Positions 40,596-47,813 are shown, numbered from the stretch's first letter. The stretch: DNA of 49,305 bases from JACVRW01 sp035650215 (GCA_035650215.1 DASRIC010000047.1:1-49305), one strand, 5' to 3'. Made by a program: numbers and translations. The notes: generated by a model from the sequence alone, not told the origin.

Positions 40596-41190
40596 CCGGC
40601 CGAGGCGGGCTCGCCCTGCGGGCTCGCCAGTCGCGGCGCAGCTGCCGCAGCACCTGCGGGTACACGACGAGGTGCCGGAACGGCCTGATCGCGGACATGT
40701 AGAGGCTTCCGAGCCGCCCGTTCGGCTTCACGAGGACGGCCATCTGGCCGCGCCAGCCGCCGGCGCCGTCGGGCACCCAGCCGAGGTGCATCACGCCGTG
40801 CATCGTCTTGTTGGCGATCTCGGACGCCCACTCGCGGTCGGTGACGTAGAGCGAGCTGAACGGGAGTGACTTGAAGACCGGGCCGGGTGGGGCCTCACGC
40901 AGGTCCTCGGGCAGGCGGTCGCGAAGTGTGACCACCCTGGCTCCGATCCCGCTGTCCGGGCTGTCCCACCCGAAGAGCGCCCCGAGCTTCCAGCGGAGGT
41001 CCCACAGGAGGCGCGTGGGGCCGGGCGGCCGGGCCCCCGGGTCGCCCGCGGCGACCATCCGCACGAGCTCGGGGAAGTCGTGCTGCCCGCCGGGCGTGGG
41101 CAGCGCCCACACGTCCTCGAGGCGGAACTCGGGTGTGAGCTCGTGGATGCGCCAGGGACGCGCGGTGTGGGCGGCGCTCGGCAGGCTCAC
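40579..41190 (-). CDS. DUF2867 domain protein
   Basis: The product has 203 residues from the GTG at 41190, which overlaps the NTF2-like stop (GTGA). Features: RPWRIHELTPEFRLEDVWALPTPGGQHDFPELVRMV, WDLRWKLGALFGWD, SSLYVTDREWASEIANKTMHGVMHLGWV and GRLGSLYMSAIRPFRHLVVYPQVLR. These match the DUF2867 family, often found fused or next to NAD(P)-binding oxidoreductases and related to SRPBCC-like folds. No function is established. It is probably co-transcribed with the NTF2-like gene. Confidence 0.85.
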   Translation of the reverse strand: MSLPSAAHTARPWRIHELTPEFRLEDVWALPTPGGQHDFPELVRMVAAGDPGARPPGPTRLLWDLRWKLGALFGWDSPDSGIGARVVTLRDRLPEDLREAPPGPVFKSLPFSSLYVTDREWASEIANKTMHGVMHLGWVPDGAGGWRGQMAVLVKPNGRLGSLYMSAIRPFRHLVVYPQVLRQLRRDWRARRASPPRPVSRSS

Positions 41191-41570
41191 AGGCGCGCGT
41201 TGTGCGTCTCGAGCTGGGCGGTCATGCGCCCACGGAGCGCCAGGGCCCCGGAGAGCGGCCTGACCATCACGCTCAGCCGGTCCACGAGGCCGTGCTCGTC
41301 GTGGTGCACGAGGTCGCAGCCCTCGATCTGCCGGTCGCCGACACGAGCATGGAAGGTCAGCGCGTGCTGCCGACCGTCTTCCGAGGCCAGCTCGGCCTCG
41401 TATGCGAAGTCCTCGAAGACCTCGAAAACGGCACTGAGGACGGCGACCGCCGCGGCCCGTCCGGCGTACGGCTGGAAGACGATCGGACTGCGAAAGACCA
41501 CGTCGTCGGCGAGCACGGCTGCGACCGCGTCGGGGTCGCGGGTTTCGATTGCGGAGCGGAACGAGTTCAT
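41187..41570 (-). CDS. NTF2-like / SnoaL-type protein
   Basis: The product has 127 residues from the ATG at 41570. The ATG at 41591 would add seven residues but lies within the shared promoter/operator. FRSAIETRDPDAVAAVLADDVVFRSPIVFQPYAGRAAAVAVL is a typical nuclear-transport-factor-2 fold N-terminus. The family includes small isomerases, cyclases and non-enzymatic pockets. TACAAT lies eight bases upstream of the chosen ATG. It precedes the DUF2867 gene and is divergent from a TetR regulator, its probable controller. Confidence 0.82.
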   Translation of the reverse strand: MNSFRSAIETRDPDAVAAVLADDVVFRSPIVFQPYAGRAAAVAVLSAVFEVFEDFAYEAELASEDGRQHALTFHARVGDRQIEGCDLVHHDEHGLVDRLSVMVRPLSGALALRGRMTAQLETHNARL

Positions 41571-41577
41571 GGGAAGG

Positions 41578-41602
41578 TATTGTACATACATGCATGTATC
41601 TA
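41578..41602. promoter_or_regulatory. Shared divergent promoter (TATTGTA) and AcrR-like TetR operator
   Basis: TATTGTA gives TATTGT on the plus strand (41578-41583) and TACAAT on the minus strand (41584-41579). Predicted starts are 41590 (+, the A of the tetR ATG) and 41572 (-, 2 nt before the NTF2-like ATG), 18 bp apart. A 20-bp palindrome with one mismatch, TACATACATG plus its inverse (41583-41602; perfect core ATACATGCATGTAT), covers the tetR start codon. The motif TACATACAT resembles AcrR-type operators. Confidence 0.6.
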
Positions 41603-42207
41603 TCTCTGATAGCCGGCGCCCGCGCCGCTCGCAGGCGGAACGACGGGCGGAGAGCCGCGCGGCGCTGCTCGCCGCAGCCGCCCAGGGCCTCTCGCGCTAC
41701 GGCTACGGTGACCTGAACCTGGCCCAGGTGGCCGCCGAGGCCGGCTACACGCGGGGAGCGCTGTACCACCTCTTCGCGGACAAGGAGGACCTCGCTCTGG
41801 CCGTAGTCGCGTGGGTCTGGGAGGGCTGGCAGGAGCAGGTGGCTCCTCTGGCCGACGCGCAGGACGAGCCGCTCGACGCGCTGGTGGCGCTCGCGCGCGG
41901 CCACGTGGCGTACTGCCGCGACGGGCGGGCGCGCGTGATGATGACGCTGCGCGTGGAGTTCGCCGAGCGCGAGCACCCGGTGGGGGAGGCCGTGTCGAGG
42001 ATCGCCGCCACGCTGCGCCGCCGCCTGGAGCGGCTCATCCTGCACGCGCGCCGCGCCGGCACGATCCCTCCGGGCCCCCCGGCTCGGGTGCTGGCGGGCG
42101 CCTGCCTCGCCGCAGTCGACGGCCTGACGATCGGCCTGGCCGGGCGCACGCGGCACGACGAGGCACTGGCCGAGCGGATGGTCCTGGGGCTGGTTCGAGG
42201 CGGTTAG
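41590..42207 (+). CDS. TetR-family regulator divergent from NTF2-like/DUF2867 genes
   Basis: The product has 205 residues from the ATG at 41590. The HTH is RSQAERRAESRAALLAAAAQGLSRYGYGDLNLAQVAAEAGYTRGALYHLFADKEDLALAV, followed by a helical ligand domain. The start codon lies inside a TACATACAT palindrome and six bases after TATTGT, so its mRNA is predicted to be leaderless and autorepressed. It probably also controls the divergent NTF2-like/DUF2867 operon. Confidence 0.9.
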   Translation: MHVSISDSRRPRRSQAERRAESRAALLAAAAQGLSRYGYGDLNLAQVAAEAGYTRGALYHLFADKEDLALAVVAWVWEGWQEQVAPLADAQDEPLDALVALARGHVAYCRDGRARVMMTLRVEFAEREHPVGEAVSRIAATLRRRLERLILHARRAGTIPPGPPARVLAGACLAAVDGLTIGLAGRTRHDEALAERMVLGLVRGG

Positions 42208-42241
42208 GCTGCCCCCGAACCCGCGACGGAGGAGGCATCGC

Positions 42242-42543
42242 ATGGAGCAGCCGGGCGTCGATCTCGTAGCCCTCAATCCCCAGCCGATTCCACCCGGCAT
42301 CAAGATCAACCTGGTGGCGCTCAACCCGCAGCCGCTGCCGCCCGACGCGACGATCGAGCTCGTGGCCCTGAATCCCCAGCCCCTGCCGCCCGAGGGGACG
42401 ATCAACCTGGTGGCACTGAACCCGCAGCCGATCCCGCCCGGGGCCAAGATCAACCTGGTGGGCTCAACCCGCAGCCGCTGCCGCCGAGCGGGGGGACGAT
42501 CAACTTCGTGGCGGTCGCGGCCTGGGAGGAGCCGCGGTACTGA
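42242..42543 (+). pseudogene. LNPQPLPP tandem-repeat protein, single-base frameshift
   Basis: GGAGGAGG precedes the ATG. Four 16-residue units of the form (N/D/E)LVALNPQP(L/I)PPxxxI are read in frame. In the fifth unit, GTGGCGCTC has become GTGGGCTC near 42460, a loss of one C. After restoring it, the frame continues LNPQPLPPSGGTINFVAVAAWEEPRY to a TGA at 42541-42543, giving a 100-residue product. As written, the frame instead runs into Arg/Ser-rich sequence and ends at 42556. It may be a true recent mutation, a phase-variable tract or an assembly error. No function is known for the repeat. Confidence 0.75.
42260..42501 (+). repeat. Five tandem 48-bp units encoding the LNPQPLPP repeat
   Basis: Units begin at 42260, 42308, 42356, 42404 and 42452. 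The first four are exactly 48 bp. The fifth has a 1-bp loss and one extra codon. Units differ mostly at third positions and in the xxxI segment, so they are diverged coding repeats rather than recent identical duplications. Confidence 0.85.
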
Positions 42544-42566
42544 GCGCGGTTGGTAGCTTGCGCTCC

Positions 42567-42842
42567 GTGCGCGACGGGATCTGCTCCAGGTGCGGCGGGC
42601 GCGAGGTGTACGCCTCCCGGAACGGCCTGTCGGTCGGGGGCGGGTTTCCGGCGACGGTCCAGGGGCACATCGACCCGGGCTTCCGCGGGATCCGGCCCCA
42701 CCACCAGACCGACGGGATCTGGCAGTACGCCTGCGCGAACTGCGGCTGCTGCGAGACCTACCTGCTCGACGACGCCCTCGTCGACTTCGTGCGGCAGGCG
42801 TGGGTGCGCGTCCCCGTGGCCGGCACGGCCGAGGCCGGCTAG
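42567..42842 (+). CDS. Small zinc-ribbon-like protein
   Basis: The product has 91 residues from the GTG at 42567; a TTG at 42558 is possible. Two CxxC pairs, CSRCGG near the start and CANCGCC near residue 67, suggest one zinc ribbon around a GlyPhe/His-containing centre (VQGHIDPGFRGIRPHHQTDGIWQY). ETYLLDDALVDFVRQAWVRVPV ends the fold. It is unrecognised beyond that. It precedes the VOC gene by 11 bp and is probably co-transcribed with it. Confidence 0.72.
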   Translation: MRDGICSRCGGREVYASRNGLSVGGGFPATVQGHIDPGFRGIRPHHQTDGIWQYACANCGCCETYLLDDALVDFVRQAWVRVPVAGTAEAG

Positions 42843-42853
42843 GAGGTAGCACC

Positions 42854-43225
42854 GTGCTCGACCACGTGGGATTCACCGTCGGCGACTACGAGCGCAGCAA
42901 GGCGTTCTACGAGAAGGCGCTCGCGCCGCTCGGCCTGACCCTCCTGATGGAGCCCGTCCCGGGCGTGGCCGGCTTTGGAGAGGGGCAGAAGCCCTTCTTC
43001 TGGATCGACACGCGGGCGCCGTCGGCGCAGACAGCGATCCACGTGGCCTTCGCCGCCGAGAGCCGCGAGCTGGTCGACGCCTTCCACGCCGCCGCGCTCG
43101 AGGCGGGCGGCGCCGACAACGGCGGTCCCGGTATCCGCGAGATCTACCACCCGAGCTACTACGGCGCGTACGTGCTCGACCCCGACGGGAACAACGTCGA
43201 GGCCGTGTGCCATACGCCGGAGTAG
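42854..43225 (+). CDS. VOC-superfamily (glyoxalase-like) protein
   Basis: The product has 123 residues from the GTG at 42854 after AGGAGG. LDHVGFTVGDYERSKAFYEKALAPLGLTLLME is the classic first betaalphabetabetabeta unit with a metal-ligand His. The second half ends with YGAYVLDPDGNNVEAVCHTPE, containing the terminal Glu ligand. The family covers glyoxalases, dioxygenases and antibiotic-binding proteins; the substrate is open. It overlaps the hydrolase start by 19 bp. Confidence 0.9.
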   Translation: MLDHVGFTVGDYERSKAFYEKALAPLGLTLLMEPVPGVAGFGEGQKPFFWIDTRAPSAQTAIHVAFAAESRELVDAFHAAALEAGGADNGGPGIREIYHPSYYGAYVLDPDGNNVEAVCHTPE

Positions 43226-44010
43226 CGCACCGCGGCGGGTCGGGCCCGCCCCTCGTCTGCCTCCATGGCTTCGCCGACACCTGGCGCTCGTGGGAGCTCG
43301 TCCTGCCCGCGCTCGAGCGCCGGCACGACGTGCTGGCGCCGACCCTGGCCGGGCACGCCGGCGGGCCGCCTATGCGGGGGAGGGTCGACCACGCCGTGCT
43401 GGCCGACGCGGTGGAGCGCGCCATGGACGAGGCGGGCTTCGACACCGCGCACGTCGTGGGGAACTCGCTGGGCGGCTACGTGGCGCTCCAGCTCGCCTCG
43501 CGCGGCCGGGCGCGGACCGTGGTGGCGCTCGCGCCGGCCGGCGGTTGGGCGCCGGGGGACGACTCCTGTCGGAAGATCCTCCGCCTCCAGGCGAGCCTGA
43601 TCGAGATGGCGAGGGCCGCGGCCCCTCATGCGGAGGCGATCCTGGCCTCGCGCGAGGGCCGGCGCCGGGCGACGGCCGCCATCACAACGAGCTTCGAGCA
43701 CATCCCCGCCGAGCTGCTCGCCCACCAGCTGCGCGGGATGGCGGGCTGCGAGGGGGCCGAGGCGCTGATCGACCACGGTGCCCGTGAGGGCTGGCCGCTC
43801 GACGCCGAGCGGATCACCTGTCCCGTTCGGGTCGTGTGGGGCACGGGCGACCGGCTGCTCAGCTGGCCGACGGCCGCCGCTCGCTACCGGCACGAGTGGC
43901 TCCCGCACGCCGACTGGGTCGAGCTCGACGGCGTGGGCCACTGCCCGCAGCTCGACGTGCCGCTCGAGACCGCGGAGCTGATCCTCGGCTTCACCTCGCT
44001 CGACCGGTAG
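43207..44010 (+). CDS. Alpha/beta hydrolase
   Basis: The product has 267 residues with a GTG start inside the VOC gene. The oxyanion region is VCLHGFADTWRSWE, the nucleophile elbow is GNSLGG (Ser in HVVGNSLGGYVAL), the acid is in VVWGTGDRLLSW and the His in DGVGHCPQLDVP. The triad is complete. The family includes esterases, haloperoxidase-like and C-C hydrolases; the substrate is unknown. Confidence 0.9.
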   Translation: MPYAGVAHRGGSGPPLVCLHGFADTWRSWELVLPALERRHDVLAPTLAGHAGGPPMRGRVDHAVLADAVERAMDEAGFDTAHVVGNSLGGYVALQLASRGRARTVVALAPAGGWAPGDDSCRKILRLQASLIEMARAAAPHAEAILASREGRRRATAAITTSFEHIPAELLAHQLRGMAGCEGAEALIDHGAREGWPLDAERITCPVRVVWGTGDRLLSWPTAAARYRHEWLPHADWVELDGVGHCPQLDVPLETAELILGFTSLDR

Positions 44011-44021
44011 CGTTCGGAGCC

Positions 44022-44381
44022 GTGAGAGCGGCGCGGAAGACGCTGATACTGGTGATCCTGGTGTGCGGGCTGGCCGGCCTCGGCCCGCAGGCCGCTCAGG
44101 GGGCGGTGGCGCGCTCGTGCAATCCGGTGTTGAACCCCTATCCGGGCACCCGCTACGCCGACTCGGCCCTGCGCCGCATCCGGGCGCTCGGGGTGACCTG
44201 CAGAGGGGCTCGCCGCGTGGCGCGGCGAGCCCACTACAAGGCGCTCGGGTTGCCGGTGCCGCCGACTGGCGTCCGGCGCTTCCGGTGGCGCGACTGGCGC
44301 GTGACGGGCGACCTCCGGGGTGACGTCGACCGCTACGTGGCGGTCCGTGGTGGCCGCAGCGTGCGCTGGGTCTTCTCCTAG
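44022..44381 (+). CDS. Small secreted basic protein of unknown function
   Basis: The product has 119 residues from the GTG at 44022. A signal peptide (about 1-27, TLILVILVCGLAGLGPQAAQGA) is followed by a basic mature part with two Cys (SCNPV and VTCRG) and many Arg (RGARRVARRAHYKALGL). The N-x-Y/P-rich motif NPYPGTRYADSALRRIRALGVTCRGARRV may be a small disulfide-stabilised fold. It is unrecognised. It ends 4 bp into the convergent AHSA1 gene. Confidence 0.72.
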   Translation: MRAARKTLILVILVCGLAGLGPQAAQGAVARSCNPVLNPYPGTRYADSALRRIRALGVTCRGARRVARRAHYKALGLPVPPTGVRRFRWRDWRVTGDLRGDVDRYVAVRGGRSVRWVFS

Positions 44382-44863
44382 GCCTGGCGCGCCAGCAGCG
44401 CCTCGAGACGGTTGTAGGTCTCGTTGAGCCCGGCCTCCATACCCGACGCGATCATGCCGTCGCGCTCCTCGTCGGTGTGGAAGAGCGAGGTGGTCACGAT
44501 CTTGGTGCGCCCGTCGCCGAGGTCCTCGAAGACGGAGATGTCCACGGACACGTGGCCCGGCATCCCCTCCCACTCGAAGGTGGACACGAGCCGCTCGGGC
44601 GGGCTCACCTCCCGGTAGGTGCCGCGGAAGCCGTGCTCGCTGCCGTCGTCGCCCTTGACCACGTAACGCCAGCTGCCGCCGGCCTCCACGTCCATCCGGT
44701 CGACGATGGTGGTGGTGCCCTCCGGACCCCACCATTCCGGGACGAGCGCGGGATCGGTGAAGGTGGCGAACACCCGGTCACGTGGGGCGTCGAAGATCCG
44801 CTCGATGTGGATCTCGCGGTCCTTCGGCGTGGTCACGACGGCGGAGTTCTGTGCGTTGGTCAT
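44378..44863 (-). CDS. SRPBCC / AHSA1 domain protein
   Basis: The product has 161 residues from the ATG at 44863. REIHIERIFDAPRDRVFATFTDPALVPEWWGPEGTTTIVDRMDVEAGGSWRYVV is the AHSA1 START-like signature. A hydrophobic ligand cavity is expected, but the ligand is unknown. It overlaps the ArsR gene by ATGA, a common pairing in which the regulator controls the START-like protein. Confidence 0.92.
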   Translation of the reverse strand: MTNAQNSAVVTTPKDREIHIERIFDAPRDRVFATFTDPALVPEWWGPEGTTTIVDRMDVEAGGSWRYVVKGDDGSEHGFRGTYREVSPPERLVSTFEWEGMPGHVSVDISVFEDLGDGRTKIVTTSLFHTDEERDGMIASGMEAGLNETYNRLEALLARQA

Positions 44864-45195
44864 TTCGGGTCTCCTTTCGTGCGTTCGAGCAGCGCCCCGA
44901 ACCGGTCGAGGCGGTCGCTCAGCATCCGCGTGTACATGTCGATCCACTCCTGGACGTCCTCGAGGCGGCGCGGGCCGAGGCTGCAGCGCCGCGCCCGTCC
45001 CACCTTCTCGGTGGTCACGAGCTCGGCCTCCTCCAGCACGCGCACGTGTTTCTTCATTCCGGTGAGTGAGATCCCGAACGGCTCCGCGAGCTCGCTGATA
45101 GTGGCGCTGTCGCGCCCGAGCCGCTCGAGGATGCCCCTGCGCGTGGGGTCCGCGAGCGCGGCGAAGGTCCGATCGATCTGCGAATACTGAACCAC
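44860..45195 (-). CDS. ArsR-type HTH regulator coupled to AHSA1 protein
   Basis: The product has 111 residues from the GTG at 45195. The longer frame to 45306 is rejected because the promoter lies within it. The HTH (DRTFAALADPTRRGILERLGRDSATISELAEPFGISLTGMKKHVRVLEEAELVTTEKVGRARRCSL) is typical of the ArsR group that pairs with AHSA1 proteins. No Cys metal-binding motif is seen. The promoter and operator overlap the start codon (separate entry), indicating a leaderless, self-controlled transcript. Confidence 0.9.
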   Translation of the reverse strand: MVQYSQIDRTFAALADPTRRGILERLGRDSATISELAEPFGISLTGMKKHVRVLEEAELVTTEKVGRARRCSLGPRRLEDVQEWIDMYTRMLSDRLDRFGALLERTKGDPK

Positions 45196-45231
45196 TTGGT
45201 TCAGTATAGCTCGCCACGACGGAGCGTGCAA
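45184..45231 (-). promoter_or_regulatory. arsR promoter (TTGCAC-N17-TATACT) with 24-bp perfect palindrome
   Basis: On the coding strand, TTGCAC (45231-45226) and TATACT (45208-45203) are separated by 17 bases. The predicted transcription start is 45196, one base before the GTG at 45195. ATACTGAACCA and its exact inverse, two bases apart, occupy 45184-45207, covering most of the -10 through codon 4. This is an ideal autorepression site. Confidence 0.7.
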
Positions 45232-45336
45232 GGTCAGGCCGCGCGCGGCCATGGTGGCGCCGGCGGCGCGCCAGAAGCGCGCCGCGAGGCCGCTCTGAAA
45301 GCCCACGAACCAGTCGTCGGGGGACGTGGGGGAACG

Positions 45337-46083
45337 TCATTCGTCACGGCGGGCTCCTTGGGGTCGGGGCCTGGACGGCCGGGCGCGGCAGGCCGCCGAG
45401 CGACCGCGCGCGCCGAACGCGTGCATGGCGCGGGTGGCAAGGGAGAGCGAGTCGGTCTCGACGCCGGGACCGGGATGGTCACGGAGGGTCCCGGTCGTGG
45501 CCACGACCTCGAAGCCCGCGAGCTCGAGCACCTTGCGAAGGCCGCGGCGGTTGAACACGAACCACTCGCGCCCGTCGCGCCGAGCGTCGAGTCGCGCCAG
45601 CGGCGAGGGGATCGCCGCCAGCGGCAGGCTCACCGTCTCGAGGAGAACGAGCTCGCCGCGGCACACCCGGCGCACCGCCTCGAGGCCGCGCAGCGGGTCG
45701 CGGAGCATCTGAAGCACGTAGCCCATCACCACGAGGTCGAACTCCCCGACGTCGAGGAGGTCGAGGTCGTAGACGTCGAGCTCGCGGAAGCCGGCACGCG
45801 AGCCCAGCAGCTCCGCGGCGGCGGCGAAGGTGGGCCGCTCGGCGATGTCGATCGCCAGCACCTCGCCGGCCCCGCGCCGCTCGAGCTCGAACGCCCAGAA
45901 GCCGTCCATCGTCCCGATGTCGAGACAGCGCAGCCCCTGGAGCGACCCGGGCCACGGCATCCGCTCCGCGGTCGGCCGGAGGTCCCAGGGTCCCGGCGTC
46001 ACGACCCCCGGAGCCACCTCGATGGCGTGCCACCAGGACAGCCCGGCGATCCTCCGCTCCGCGGCGTGCGTCACCCGCGGCAT
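45337..46083 (-). CDS. Class I SAM-dependent methyltransferase (DUF1698/CmoB-like)
   Basis: The product has 248 residues. WWHAIEVAPGVVTPG at the start is like CmoB-type DUF1698 proteins. The SAM-binding motif I is LRCLDIGTMDGFWAFELERRGA with acidic motif II VLAIDI. LVLLETVSLPL and REWFVFNRRGLRKVLELAGFEVV follow. CmoB carboxymethylates tRNA wobble uridine, but distant members act on other substrates. The last 30 residues are Arg/Ala/Pro-rich and probably disordered. A terminator hairpin lies upstream. Confidence 0.88.
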   Translation of the reverse strand: MPRVTHAAERRIAGLSWWHAIEVAPGVVTPGPWDLRPTAERMPWPGSLQGLRCLDIGTMDGFWAFELERRGAGEVLAIDIAERPTFAAAAELLGSRAGFRELDVYDLDLLDVGEFDLVVMGYVLQMLRDPLRGLEAVRRVCRGELVLLETVSLPLAAIPSPLARLDARRDGREWFVFNRRGLRKVLELAGFEVVATTGTLRDHPGPGVETDSLSLATRAMHAFGARGRSAACRARPSRPRPQGARRDE

Positions 46084-46102
46084 CCTCGCGGAGTCGGTAA
46101 TG

Positions 46103-46134
46103 GAAAGGGCCCGCCGATGCCGGCGGGCCCTTTC
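46103..46134. terminator. 14-bp perfect terminator hairpin
   Basis: GAAAGGGCCCGCCG (46103-46116) pairs perfectly with its complement at 46121-46134 around a 4-base loop. It ends with TTTC on one side and begins with GAAA on the other, so it can act in both directions. It lies 26 bp after the stop of the secreted protein gene at 46160. Confidence 0.75.
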
Positions 46135-46159
46135 GGCCCTTCAGAACGCGGTGTGGGAG

Positions 46160-46585
46160 CTAGTCGTCCTGCGCCCGCTGCTCCCGCAGCAGCTTGGCGC
46201 CGGCGCTGACGCAGGCGCTGAAGGGCGTGCCCCGCTCGCCCTCGGTGTGCTTCTTGCTCAGGTCCGCGCACGCCTTGCGCGGAGACTCGCTCGCTCCGGT
46301 GGCGAGCTTCGCCATCGCGGTCACGCACTGGCTGAAGGGCGTGCCCCTGGTGTCAGGCGCGGCGTCGGAGCGCTTGCGGCTCTGCTCCCGGCACTTGTAG
46401 CCGTAGGCCCTCGCCTTTGCGGGCAGGCTGGCGCCCGGACCCGGGTCGGCCTGGCGCCGCTCGACGCCCGGGTTGTCGTCGCGCGTCGGCGTGTCCGCGG
46501 GTGGGCCGGCCGCCTGGGCGGGGATGGCCGCGACGGCGAGGGCCACCGCGGCGGCGGCAAGTGTCGAATGGATGCTCAGCTTCAT
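46160..46585 (-). CDS. Secreted protein with duplicated GTPFS-Cys motif
   Basis: The product has 141 residues from the ATG at 46585 (GGGAGAGA before it; the ATG at 46612 is less supported). A signal peptide (1-25) is followed by an acidic disordered stretch (to about 62) and two related units: C...S(K/R)K...RGTPFSQCVTAMAKLATG and C...SKKHTEGERGTPFSACVSAGAKLL. Each unit has two Cys, probably one disulfide per unit. I cannot name a family. A strong terminator follows. Confidence 0.78.
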   Translation of the reverse strand: MKLSIHSTLAAAAVALAVAAIPAQAAGPPADTPTRDDNPGVERRQADPGPGASLPAKARAYGYKCREQSRKRSDAAPDTRGTPFSQCVTAMAKLATGASESPRKACADLSKKHTEGERGTPFSACVSAGAKLLREQRAQDD

Positions 46586-46687
46586 CGCTCTCTCCCTGTC
46601 TTGGCGGTCCACGGGTATGAACGCGGGGAGCCCGCTGAGGTTCGGCAGTTTGCGCGCGGGGTGTCCTTACGCTTACGTGCTCTGCTC

Positions 46688-47734
46688 ATGACCGATCTCT
46701 GGACCGCCGTCAAGGATCTGCCGATCGCGATCGAGTCGTCCTCGTTCGAGACGCTCGTGCCGACCGGGCCGACCGCGTTCGAGGGCTTCACGACGACGCA
46801 GCTGCGGCTGCGGGGCCGTTGTGAGGAGGGGATCGGCGAGCAGGTCGGCCTCCCGGATACCCAGAAGAGTCTGCGCGCGAGCGACTTCCCGCTGACCGGC
46901 GAGTGGGCCACGCTCGCGGCATTTCTCGCCCATGTCGACGGGATCGACATGTGGCCGGAGCCGCCCGAGTACGAGCTGGAGCGCAACTGGCGGCGTTGGA
47001 CGTTCGAGTCCGCGGCGCTCGACCTTGCGCTGCGGCAGGCGGCCACGAGCCTGCCCGAGGTCCTCGGCCGTACGCCACAGCCGGTGAGGTTCGTCACCTC
47101 GTTCGGGCTCGGCGATCCGCCGGACATCGACAAGGTCGCCAGGCGGCGGGCACTGCATCCGACGGTTGGCTTCAAGCTGGACGTCGCGCCGTCGTGGACG
47201 CAGGAGATCATGGACCGCGTCGCGGCAGCCGAGGGTGTCGCGACGATCGACTTCAAGGGCCAGTACGGCCTCGAGGTCGAGGACGAGGCGGCGCTCCTGG
47301 CGATGTACGAACGCACGCTGGCCACGTTCACCGAGGTCGTCTTCGAGGACCCGCACGACCACCCGGCGGTGCTCGAGCTCCTCGCGCCGATCGCCGATCG
47401 CGTCTCCTATGACGCGCCGATCACGAGCGTCGAGTCGATCGGCGCGACCCCCATCGGGGTGCGCATCGTGAACGTCAAGCCCTGCCGCGTCGGCCGCCTG
47501 CAGGAGCTCGGCCGCCTCTACGCGCACTGCGAGTCAGGCGGCATCGAGATGTACAACGGCGGCATGGGCGAGCTCGGTGTCGGCCGCGGCCAGGCCCAGC
47601 TGCTCGCGTCGCTTTTCCATCCCCGCGCGCCCAACGACATCGCCCCGTCGGAGTACAACCTCGACGATCCAGCGCCCGGGCTGCCGCCGAGCCCGCTCGA
47701 CCCCGCGCCGGGCCGCGGCTTTCGCCGCCGCTGA
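46688..47734 (+). CDS. Enolase-superfamily-like protein
   Basis: The product has 348 residues. The C-terminal barrel shows the order expected of the superfamily: KLDV (Lys-x-Asp in VGFKLDVAPSW), TIDFKGQYG, VFEDP with the metal Glu, YDAPITS, then NVKPCRVGRL with the second-face Lys. The N-terminal capping domain is present (AIESSSFETLVPTGPTAFEGFTTTQLRLRG). It resembles the mandelate racemase / o-succinylbenzoate synthase group, yet several motifs are non-standard, so the reaction is open. It is preceded by about 100 bp without a clear promoter and has no obvious operon partner. Confidence 0.75.
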   Translation: MTDLWTAVKDLPIAIESSSFETLVPTGPTAFEGFTTTQLRLRGRCEEGIGEQVGLPDTQKSLRASDFPLTGEWATLAAFLAHVDGIDMWPEPPEYELERNWRRWTFESAALDLALRQAATSLPEVLGRTPQPVRFVTSFGLGDPPDIDKVARRRALHPTVGFKLDVAPSWTQEIMDRVAAAEGVATIDFKGQYGLEVEDEAALLAMYERTLATFTEVVFEDPHDHPAVLELLAPIADRVSYDAPITSVESIGATPIGVRIVNVKPCRVGRLQELGRLYAHCESGGIEMYNGGMGELGVGRGQAQLLASLFHPRAPNDIAPSEYNLDDPAPGLPPSPLDPAPGRGFRRR

Positions 47735-47813
47735 CTTCTCAGCGCCGACTGACTCGGTTACAGTCGCGGGCCACACGCCGGTCAGGGGACCGGCGCAACC
47801 GAGGGAGCTCTTC

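Noticed and set aside
42260..42501. Possible CRISPR-like direct repeats
   Set aside because: Units are contiguous without spacers and encode a regular peptide repeat.
40579..42876. 765-residue minus-strand frame with repeating Gly/Ser/Cys motifs
   Set aside because: The repeats are the antisense reading of the LNPQPLPP units. Only the final 203 residues (DUF2867) are real.
45196..45336. N-terminal extension of ArsR or a separate small gene (SPDDWFVGFQ ... ARFWRAAG)
   Set aside because: The arsR promoter and palindrome lie inside it and the frame is only about 45 codons. It might be a fragment of a lost gene, but I cannot match it.
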